NCBI GenBank assembly: GCA_030015575.1
Contig: JASDDO010000006.1
Coordinates: 316,992,361-317,056,360 of the forward strand
Source of the DNA: Agapanthus africanus
Taxonomy: Eukaryota; Streptophyta; Magnoliopsida; Asparagales; Amaryllidaceae
Direction of reading: 5' to 3'
Length of the DNA: 64,000 nucleotides
The notes beneath the pieces are model-generated. The model did not search any database and had not been told where the DNA came from. It worked only from the letters and a program-made list of their open reading frames with translations. Below, one piece after another: positions 9,220 through 18,200 of the stretch; the stretch's first letter is position 1, and each line of letters opens with the position of its first letter. Position numbers and translations under genes: made by a program.

Positions 9220-9935
9220 GGGATCTTGAAATTTTCTAAAGGCAAATAGCAGAGAGAAAAGAAAGGAGAATTTAATTCTCAAGAAAGAAAACCCTAAATG
9301 AGAAAGGGGAAAATGATCAAAGCTTCAAAAAGAGAATTTAATTCTCAATCTAAGAGTTTAACTCTTCTGCAAAAAGAACTTAGTTCTTCCTCTGGTTAAA
9401 GATCTGCAGAAGCAAATCTCCCCATAGGTTGAGAATTTAATTTTCATCGGCTTGAGATTCTGCCATGCAAATCCAAGACTTAGAGGGAGAATTGAGTTTA
9501 GAGAATTTAATTCTCCCAAATTCACAGGAATTTAATTCCTCCAAGATAAAACTAGAGTTTAACCCTATATGAGAATTTAATTCTCTCAAATTCACAGGAA
9601 TTTAATTCCTTCAAGATTAAATTAGGGTTTAACCCTATATGAGAATTTAATTCTCTTAAAGTTACAGGAATTTAATTTCTCTAAGATAAAACTAGGGTTT
9701 AACCCTATATGAGAATTTAATTCTCTCAAACTCACAGGAATTTAATTCTTTCAAAATAAAATTAGGGTTTAACCCTATATGAGAATTTAATTCTCTTAAA
9801 GTTATAGGAATTTAATTCCTCCAAGACAGAACTAGGGTTTAACCCTATATAAAAACTTAATTCTTTCACATACACGGGAATTTAATTCCTCTAAAACGTA
9901 ATTAGGGTTTAACCCTACAGAGAATTTAATTTTTA
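9220..9935. repeat. TTTAA-centred palindrome array
   Basis: Many short palindromes share a TTTAA centre with varying complementary arms: GAGAATTTAATTCTC, GGAATTTAATTCC, GAGTTTAACTC and GGGTTTAACCC. From 9490 to 9920 they form an imperfect ~118-bp tandem unit (GAGAATTTAATTCTC, then GGAATTTAATTCC, then AGGGTTTAACCCT), present about four times. Confidence 0.85.
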
Positions 9936-10840
9936 AAAATAAAAAGACTTGAAAGATCCCCATGCATATAAAGAATTAGGTCGCGTGTCCCCACGTGACT
10001 CCTGAAAAGATCCTCCGAAAATAAAGGAAACAGCTTAGAGGCAATGCCTCACGTGCTCCCACGTGACCTCCAAAATAATAAGAATAAAAGCAAAGGCAGA
10101 TTCTAATTTGAGCGCCCTCACGTGTCCTCACGTGACCCCAAATAAAAGCCTTAACAAATCAGTGCATGAGTGCCTATCACGTGCCCACACGTGATGGCCA
10201 GGAGATTAAAAGTGTTTAACACTTATTCGCAGATTTGAGAATAAAATAAAGGAGATCTGGCCCCACCTTTGGGTGCCCTCACGTGTCCCCACGTGACCCC
10301 TTCCTCTCCAGTGTTTAACACTAATTTGAGAAGTTTTATTTCCAGTGTTTAACACTGTTGTCCTCTAGGGTTTAACACTAATTTGAGAGTTTTATTTCCA
10401 GTGTTTAACACTATTTTTTTAGCCGAATTGGCTAAGTTTCCAGAGGTAATAACTCCCCCTTTGACTAAATCACAAAGTTGAGTAAAACTCATAACTACAA
10501 TGTTTAATGCTCAGTCAAACACAAAAATGTATCAGAGCCCTCAAACTCCGGTTCAGCATTGCTAAATAATGTGGGCTTGAACCCAGACAAATGTTTAATG
10601 GTCCAACAAAGAAACAATATTTCTAATCTAATTGGACTTAGCCCAAACTGGCCATAAGTTCTCAATTCAGATATAACTGAGCCAATGAGCTCATAATCTA
10701 ATTAATTGATTTTAGTTCCAAATTGGACTACAGATCCCAATCAACCGTGGTTCAAGGGTACATCTCTTCACTCCTTTGATATTTGTTGTTGCAATCCCTC
10801 AACGTCTTCAGAGAGGTGACGGGTCCCGACAACCATATAC

Positions 10841-11275
10841 TTCATAGACTATGACGTCTCTAAACTGGACTGTGGGGTCCTTAAACTCATAAACTATGAT
10901 GTCCTTAATCTCGACCGTGATGTCTTTAAATTAACATTGGACTGTGGGGTCCTTAAACCCATGGATTATGATGTCCTTAACCTCGACCGCGATGTCTTTA
11001 AACTAACAATCGACCGTGATGTCTTTAAACTAGTATTGGACTGTGGGGTCCTTAAACCTATAGACTATGATGTCCTTAACCTCGACCGTGATGTTTTTAA
11101 ACTAACATTGGACTCTGGGGTCCTTAAACTCACGGACTATGATGTCCTTAACCTCGACCGCGATGTCTTTAAACTAACAATGGACCGAGATGTCCTTAAA
11201 CTAATAATGGACCGAAATGTCCTTAAACTAATCGACCGCAATATCACTAAACTAAACAATAGAGTCCAATTACTC
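10841..11275 (+). repeat. GAC-N-GTC tandem units in copy A LTR
   Basis: Units of about 25-30 bp have the form GGACTGTGGGGTCCTTAAAC or GACCGTGATGTCTTTAAAC, in which GGAC/GTCC or GAC/GTC form inverted arms followed by TTAAAC. A plus-strand ORF (10937-11290) with repeated DRDVFKL-like peptides is a by-product of the periodicity. Confidence 0.8.
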
Positions 11276-11446
11276 TTTTGTTGGATCTAAATGATCCGTT
11301 AAGTTGATCTTAGACTAAAATTAGACTAACGTATCCTTAACATACGTTTAAGTTGATCTTAGTCCCAAATAAGACTAACGTATCCTTAAACCTAACCCCC
11401 AAACCCAAATCTAAGAAGATACGGATTTGGACTAAACCACGCCCTA

Positions 11447-11451
11447 TGGGC
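11447..11451 (+). other. Target-site duplication of copy B, left
   Basis: TGGGC directly precedes the LTR start and is repeated exactly at 27673-27677 after the right LTR. Removing copy B and one duplicate restores an uninterrupted copy A LTR (…CACGCCCTATGGGCGAC…), which parallels CACGCCCTACGGGCGAC in copy B itself. Confidence 0.95.
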
Positions 11452-11664
11452 TGTTCCCGCCAAAAATTTCTGCGCAAAAGAGCCCAAGGTATCAAATGGC
11501 GGCGATACGCTTAAGAAAATGGGAACCAGTATCTTCCGGGCTGTTTTTTGACAAACTCCCGAATGAGAAACAGATAAATTCTGATGGTATCGAAAGCGGC
11601 TCGAAAAACCCTTTGATTTGATATATTATGGGCCTCATAATTCATCCGGGATCAAAAGTTATGA

Positions 11665-12010
11665 GGAATTACGTGTCCACACGTGATGGGCTTTTAGGAA
11701 CCCGCTGGAGGAGTTAAAAGATACAATAAAAACTCAGAAAAGACCCCAATGGGGCATCACGTGCTCACACGTGACCATGGGTCACGTGCAGACACGTGAT
11801 GGGCTTTTAAAGCCTCTAAAATAATGAATAGAATTTAATTCTAAAAGTCAGAGAATACCTCAACGAGGTATCACGTGCTTACACGTGACCAATGGTCACG
11901 TGTTGACACGTGATGGTTAAAACTGAAACATAAATAAGCGGCTGAGAAAGGAACCCAATTGGGGGTCACGTGCTCACACGTGACCAAAGGTCACGTGCCA
12001 GCATGTGACT
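11665..12010. repeat. Seven paired CACGTG modules upstream of LTR TATA
   Basis: Each module is TCACGTG-N4-CACGTGA or a one-base variant (for example ACGTGTCCACACGTGA and TCACGTGCCAGCATGTGA). The four-base gap is constant while its sequence varies. Two modules usually stand together, separated by about 8-10 bp. Confidence 0.85.
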
Positions 12011-12345
12011 GGCTTTAAAAGCATTATAATTTAATAGAATTAAATTCTAAAAGTTTCTGAATCTTTCCAAATGGAAAAGGGTCATGGGGAACCGTTGGAT
12101 TAAAAATCCAAGGGTGATTAAAAATCACCAATTTATGGAAAAACCTAGGACAAGGAAAGATTTCCCTGAAAATCTCACCAGGATAACAAATAGAATATCT
12201 TTTGGATTTAAAATTCACGGTGAATAAAATTCACTGAATGATCTAAAGGCCCAGATTAATGATAAATGCAAATCAAATCTCTCAACATACAAATCAAATC
12301 TCTCAATGAGAGATTTGCTAAACAAATTTATTCTCTTCCTCCTCC

Positions 12346-12353
12346 TATAAATA
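12346..12353 (+). promoter_or_regulatory. LTR promoter TATA box, copy B left
   Basis: TATAAATA in CCTCCTATAAATATGAGCC, followed by a purine-rich stretch. It is the promoter expected to drive the gag transcript. The transcript would include about 2.7 kb of LTR downstream of the start site. Confidence 0.75.
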
Positions 12354-12834
12354 TGAGCCAAGAGAAGAGAAGGGGGATCTACTTTTTTGAGAGAAAAACA
12401 GAGAGAGGAGAATTTAATTCTCAAGAGGGAAGAAAAGAAAGGAAAATTTAATTCTCAACAAAGAAAACCCTAGGTAAGAAAAGGGAAAAAGATAAACTTC
12501 AAACAGAGAATTTAATTCTCAAAATCCGAGAGTTAACTCTTATACAAAAAGAACTTAGTTCTTCTTCTGGTTGAAGATCTGCACAGAGCACATCTTCCCA
12601 TAACTTGAGAATTTAATTCTCATCGGGTCGAGATCCTGCCATGCAGATCCTAAACTTAGGAGGGGAATTGAGTTTTGAGAATTAATTCTCCTAAAACAAA
12701 ACTAGGGTTTAACCCAAATCAAGAATTTAATTCTTTTACATATCTGGGAATTTAATTCCTTTGAAAAGAAATCAGGGTTTCATCCTAAATAAGAATTCAA
12801 TTCTTAAAAGATCTCTGTTCATGAAAAGAACTAG

Positions 12835-13290
12835 GGTCACGTGCCCCCACGTGACCTTTGAAAAGATCCCCTGCAAAGAACTTTGAAGCATCACCCCACG
12901 TGCTCCCACGTGACTCCCAGAACGCAGAAAGAAAAAGCAAAGGGAATGAAAGCTTTGGGCGCTCTCACGTGTCCCTACGTGACCCCTCAGCAAGTGCTGT
13001 AATATTCGATGCATAAACCCCCCATCACGTGCCAACACGTGATGCTCTAAAATAAAGATGAAAAGTGTTTAACACTTATTCGCAGATTTGAGGATAAAAC
13101 AAAGGAGATCTGGCTTCACATTTAGGGCGCCCTCACGTGTCCCCACGTGACCCCTAACGAATTCCTTTAGTATCGAATGGATGGATGCCTATCACGTGCC
13201 CACACGTGATGGCTAGGAAATTAAAGGTGTTAAATACTTACCTGCTGAATAAAATAAGGGAAATCAGGGCGCTGTCACGTGTCTGCACGT
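12835..13290. repeat. Seven further paired CACGTG modules, transcribed part of LTR
   Basis: Modules occur near 12837, 12898, 12966, 13024, 13133, 13192 and 13276, again with a constant 4-bp gap (CCCC, CTCC, TCCC, CCAA, TCCC, CCCA, TCTG). They lie downstream of the TATA box, so in RNA they would fold as short 6-7-bp hairpins with a 4-nt loop. Confidence 0.85.
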
Positions 13291-13595
13291 GACCCCTCCC
13301 TCCTTATTGTTTAACACTAATTGGAAAACTCTATCTGCAGTGTTTAACATTGATCTCCTTAGTGTTTAACACTAATTGGAAAACTCTATCTGCAGTGTTT
13401 AACATTGATTTTCTTAGTGTTTAACACTAATTTGGAAAACTCTATTTGCAGTGTTTAACACTGATTTTCTTAGTGATTAACACTAATTTGAAAACTCTGT
13501 CCCAGTGTTTAACACTGATTATCTTTTAGTGTTTAACACTAACTTGCTAATCTTATTCCCAGTGTTCAACACTGTTGGTCTTTAGTGTTTGACAC
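13055..13595. repeat. AGTGTTTAACACT palindrome array
   Basis: AGTGTTTAACACT (13-bp palindrome) and near variants occur about a dozen times, mostly alternating between TTAGTGTTTAACACTAA and GCAGTGTTTAACACTGA contexts at ~35-45-bp spacing. No coding potential was seen. Confidence 0.85.
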
Positions 13596-13849
13596 TAGTT
13601 TTAGCCCAATTGGCTAAGTTTCTAGAGGCAAAGCCTCTCCTTCAATGGACCAACAGAGGGCCAATATTTCAAACATAATTGGACTTAGCCCAAACTGGCC
13701 ATAAGTCCTCAAATCATCTTGAACTGAGCACATCTGCTCTTCCAACCAACTCATTGGTTCAAGGGTACATCTCGAAACTCCTCTGATATTTGTCGTTGTA
13801 ATCCTTCAACGTCTTCAGAGAGGTGACGGGTCCCGACAACCACACATCA

Positions 13850-14210
13850 ACACGGACTGTGGGGTCCTTAAACTCATGGACTTATGCATCCCTAAGCCAA
13901 GATACGGACTGTGGGGTCCTTAAACCCGCGGACTTATGCGTCCTTAAACTAACGGACTAATGTGTCCTTAAACACACCCATATGGACTGTGGGGTCCTTA
14001 AACCCATGGACTTATGCGTCCTTAAACTACCAATGGACCGCAATATCCTTAAACTACCAATGGAGCACCACGTCCCTAAACTGGAACTTGGACCACCACG
14101 TCCCTAAACTGGAACTTGGACCACCACGTCCCTAAACTGGAACTTAGACCACCACGTCCCTAAACTGGCAATGGACCACTATGTCCCTAAACTGGGACAA
14201 TAGAGCCCCC
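13850..14210 (+). repeat. GGAC-N6-GTCC tandem units, copy B 5' LTR
   Basis: Units include GGACTGTGGGGTCCTTAAAC, GGACTTATGCGTCCTTAAAC and GGACCACCACGTCCCTAAAC. Arms GGAC/GTCC are invariant, the six-base centre varies by class, and a TTAAAC/CTAAAC spacer follows. The 3' LTR equivalent is 26503-26815, shorter by one unit. Confidence 0.85.
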
Positions 14211-14787
14211 AAATGCTCTCTTGTCGGATCTAAACGATCCTGTTAAGTCGATCTTAGTCCCAAACTGGACTAAAGTATCCTTAACAACCGTTTAAGTTGA
14301 TCTTAGCCTCAAATATGGCTAACGCATCCTTAAACCTTCAAACAGACTGGACTATGAATCCCTCCAATCAACTTTGGTTCAAGGGTATATCTCGGAACTC
14401 CTTTGACACCTGTCGTTGTAATCCTTCAACGTCGTCAGAGAGGTAACGGGTCCCGACAACCATACATTCAATGGACCACTATGTCCCTAAACTGGAACAA
14501 TGGAGCCCAAATGCTCTTTTGTCGGATCTAAACGATCCCGTTAAGTTGATCTTAGTCTCAAATTAGACTAATGTATTCTTAACAAACGTTTGAGTTGATC
14601 TTAGCCTCAAATATGGCTAACGTATCCTCAAACCAAACCCCCAAACCCAAATCTAAGATAATACGGATTTGGACTAGTCCACGCCCTACGGGCGACGACA
14701 TAACTCAGTCTCCGTATACAATCCATGGGCAACCAAAAACAAAACAAACACACACGACACGAAGTGACCAGCTGGAGAAGGAGAAAG

Positions 14788-14885
14788 TTGTTACCGCGAT
14801 GCGGTAGCGTAATTAACTGCAGGGGCTTGCGCCTGCAGGGAAGAGCGTCCCCACAATCAAAAACCCCACAAGCGAGGGGGAATCT
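14788..14885 (+). other. Three consecutive leader hairpins near the end of the LTR
   Basis: TACCGC/GCGGTA (near 14791-14806), CTGCAGG/CCTGCAG (near 14817-14838) and an ACCCC/GGGG stem (14861-14880) follow one another before the primer site. The 3' LTR copy (27414-27511) and copy A (27778-27867) keep the same order, with some stem changes. Placement just upstream of the PBS suits an RNA leader structure for packaging, dimerisation or translation. Confidence 0.6.
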
Positions 14886-15056
14886 GACGAAGTCTGCTAC
14901 ATCGAACGCATCCGTTTAAACCTTCGATACATGGTGCCATAAATCAACTTGGCATCTTCGGAGAGGTGGACGGATAGCACCAATTAGCATCTGCCCCGAA
15001 TCTCAGTGCCAAGACATCGCAGTCCTGTGCGCCGTCTTTCGGAGGGGAACAGATTC

Positions 15057-15074
15057 TGGCACGCCCGGTGGGAC
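15057..15074 (+). other. Primer binding site of copy B
   Basis: TGGCACGCCCGGTGGGAC begins five bases after the LTR end. A TGG start right after the LTR is expected for pairing with a tRNA 3' CCA end. It is not the initiator-Met type (TGGTATCAGAGC) used by the copia elements here. I did not assign the tRNA. Confidence 0.75.
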
Positions 15075-15200
15075 CTTTTCCTCTTTCCACTCCACACTTC
15101 GTGTGTCGTCTTCGCGAACGAATCGCGGTTTGCTGTGGTTGCCTGTGGATTCGGGGTACTAAGATTTGGTGTCTTGCTCCGTGCAGAAAATAAAAGATCA

Positions 15201-18200
15201 ATGGCTTCAAACTGCACTGCCTGCAACTGCAACTCTCGCTCCGTCCTTACTGGAGGAGTGACTTATGGGTTCCAAGCGGCCTCCCTTTTCAAAATGCCAG
15301 TGGAGCAGGTAACTCAATCCACCGCTGGACTATTCTTCGGGACCCTGCTCCCACCGTTGAGCTTCAATGCCACAATGATGTTGCAAGAAGCCCCAAAGAA
15401 GTCGGTCTTTGATCGGCTTGCCACTGCCGTGACCCCTCTCAACGGGTCGCCCAGCTTCAATACCTCAGTTTTCAACAGACTGGGCCAGAACGTCTGCAAA
15501 CCCGCGATACCCGAAGCTGCCACCCCAAAGCGGATAACTATCCCGGCTCAAGCGGACGAAATCATTGGAAATGCTCCTCCTTCCAAGAAGTCAGTTTTTA
15601 CAAGGCTGGACATTCCGGTTGCTGCTTCAGGCGAGGTCCTCAAAGCTGCTTCCCCTGCCCAGAGGTCTGTCTTTGACAGATTAGACATTGCTTCTCAACG
15701 GGTGTCAGTCTTCGACAGGCTAGCACCAATAACGGTCTCTCCTCAAAGCAGGGGGCACGACGAAGTCGCCCCTACGGCCGAAACAACTCCATCCGCACGA
15801 CACGCTCGACGTCGCCACTGGCGCCGAGTAAGGAAGGCTGGGGGCAACTCCCCCTCTGAATTTACTCCACCAGCTCCAACGGTGGGGATCGATGTTGCTA
15901 TTCCAACCGGGAACAGCTTTGAGCTGCTGAACAGGGTGCGCAGAAACTCTCCTACTGCAGTGCTGAAGAGATCTCCTTTACCTGCGAAGAATGCTGCAGA
16001 GAAGAAGCCGGAGCAACCTCCACAACGACTATCCTCTAAAATTTACAAAGTTTGGCGACATGTCCAAGAGTCAGTGATCGATCAATACTATCTCCGCCGA
16101 CCGAAAAGGATGAAGGTTCAGCAGGAGAAGGACTACTCAAAGTCACAAAAAGTGACAGCGGGCTGGGTGCCCACTACAACGGCTCCCTCAACGTCAATCA
16201 CTCAAAAGGAAAGGAGGCCGCAAAAAGCCCCTGTGAACATGGCGAACCGTAAACGCGCTGAGCACAAACACCCCAAGTTTGGGGGCATAGTGGTGCACAC
16301 CGTTTATATGGCTTCCGAAAAGGAGGATAGCCGCGCTTCGACGGGTCACCGACCACTCACCCGATCCATGACCAAAGCTCAGGAGCAGCAACAAAAGCTT
16401 CAGGAGATGATGACTACAATGGCCGCACTTACCGGGCCAAAAGAAAGCCCGGAGGTATCATCAGAGCAGCGTCATGAACAAGAAACTGACGCGGACTACC
16501 TACGCAGAGTCCTCGAAAAGAAGGACAAAGAAGCCGCAGAGCAAGCGGCTAACATAAAGCAAATGGCGCTCCTCTTCCAAGATATGGTAGGGATGATGCT
16601 ACAGCCAGACCCTCCAGTTGAAGACCCTCCGATCTTTACTGAAGACGATAGAGGAGAGACATCTAATCCTCCTCCAACTCTTTCAACAGCCAAAGATGAA
16701 ACCATTTCCAAGGCTGCGCTGGATGGCTATATAGCTCATCAAATACGGGCTCATCAAGTGAATGAAGCGGCTGCGCAAATTGTTGGAACTGGACTACCCT
16801 ATCCGGGCTGGTATGACCAAATCAGTTACCCGCCGGGATATACGATCCCTAGGTTCCATGTATATAAAGGGACAGGGAATCCACATCATCATGTCGCTCA
16901 ATTCAGAGCCTTATGCGGCAACACTGGAGGCGACGACAAACTGTTGCTTCGCCAATTCGTCGGCAGCTTAGCAGAAACGGCATTCGAATGGTACTCGGAG
17001 CTACCTAACGACTCCGTTAAAACATTTGCGGAGATGGAGCTACTGTTTACACAAAGATTTGCAAGCGCCAGCGAGCGCACCCCGATAACAGCACTAATAA
17101 ACGCCAGGATAAGGCCAGGCGAAACGTGGGTTCAATACGCAACACGATGGCGGAACCTATGGACGAGATGCGAACAACGCATAGAAGAAGCTCCTGCCGT
17201 GGGCATGTTCGTGGGTACTCTCGACCCTCAAGCGACCATATCCCAATTTATGATGTTCTTCAAGCCGACCACTTTTCAGGCCTTGATTGACAAGCTGGCC
17301 CAAATGGACCAGATGGGTCATAGACCATCTCCTTCAAAGACAGAGCCTTGGAATGAAAAGGACAAAGGGAAAGCAACCGTCGTCACCAATACTCAACAAC
17401 AGCCGAGCCACTTAAAGCCGGTTGTTCGCCAGAACAATGTGCGACCACGCCCATCCCTCGAGGAAAGACTGGGACGTCCTTACTCATTTCCTCAAGATAA
17501 AACGAGAAAACTGTTCGAGCTGGCAGTGCGCAACAGACTCATCAATCTGCCGAGTGCAAAACGTCCATTGCAACCAGGCGATGTCAACGATCCCAATTAT
17601 TGCCCTTACCACCAAGCGGTAAGTCACCCGATCGAGGATTGCTTCGTCTTTAAGGGATGGATCGAGGATCAGTACCTACAAGGCAAGTTTGCACTGTCTG
17701 AAAAGTGGAAGGTAAACCCACCACAGCCGCACACTCTAAAGAAGACGGACACACCGGGGGCAAGTTGTCACATGATCTCTCACTCATTGATAGATGATGA
17801 AGAGGCTCCTTGCACCGAGAAACCGAGGGCGGGTCCTGAACCAGAACTTCTGTGGCCGTCAGACGAGATAATTGATGCATTCCTAAATGAAGCCAGTCTT
17901 AAAAGCAAAGCTGATCGAGAGCGCGAGATGGCCATATTCGAGAAAGCCAAACGCCGGCGACTAGATGAAAGGGTCGAAACACTCCCACCGGATGAAAGTA
18001 CATCCGCCGCAAATAAAAGCAGGATCAAGACAAGGAAACGATTCGCCAAAGCCATAGCAATGGGAATGAGGCCGCCCTCCTTCAGAAAAAATTCTCCTGG
18101 TGGTATACATTTTGATGAAACGGACGTACACCCGAACTTCTGCTTATATCATCAGAAGATCGTACATCCTACTGAAGACTGCAACTCTTTTAAGTATTGG

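Larger units (their letters stand above)
8545..11451 (+). repeat. 3' LTR of copy A, part 1 (interrupted by copy B)
   Basis: The LTR starts TGTTCCC after the polypurine tract and continues beyond the copy B insertion at 27678-28036, about 3.27 kb in total. It is a divergent version of the copy B LTR. It holds a TATA box at 9162, TTTAA-centred palindromes (9220-9930), paired CACGTG motifs (8585-8815 and 9970-10290), AGTGTTTAACACT palindromes (10205-10410) and a GAC-N-GTC tandem run (10841-11270). Confidence 0.9.
11452..15051 (+). repeat. 5' LTR of copy B (3600 bp)
   Basis: The LTR begins TGTTCCCGCC and ends GGGGAACA, with the standard TG...CA termini. Order: U3 with seven paired CACGTG modules (11665-12010); TATA at 12346; TTTAA palindromes (12405-12800); seven more CACGTG pairs (12835-13290); AGTGTTTAACACT palindromes (13055-13590). 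Then come GGAC-N6-GTCC units (13850-14210) and a structured leader with three hairpins (14788-14885). It has one more GGACCACCACGTCC unit than the right LTR, which explains most of the 27-bp length difference. Confidence 0.95.

Noticed and set aside
10937..11290. 117-codon ORF with repeated DRDVFKL peptides
   Set aside because: It is produced by the GAC-N-GTC-TTAAAC tandem units in the LTR; the matching region of copy B does not keep the frame.
14595..14919. Small ORFs at LTR ends present in both LTRs (also 27207-27540)
   Set aside because: They coincide with the structured leader and PBS-proximal sequence; conservation is explained by the LTR duplication.
15006..15200. Use of the ATG at 15006 as gag start
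   Set aside because: It lies in the LTR before the primer binding site; codons between have no resemblance to gag and overlap the PBS. The ATG at 15201 is more plausible.
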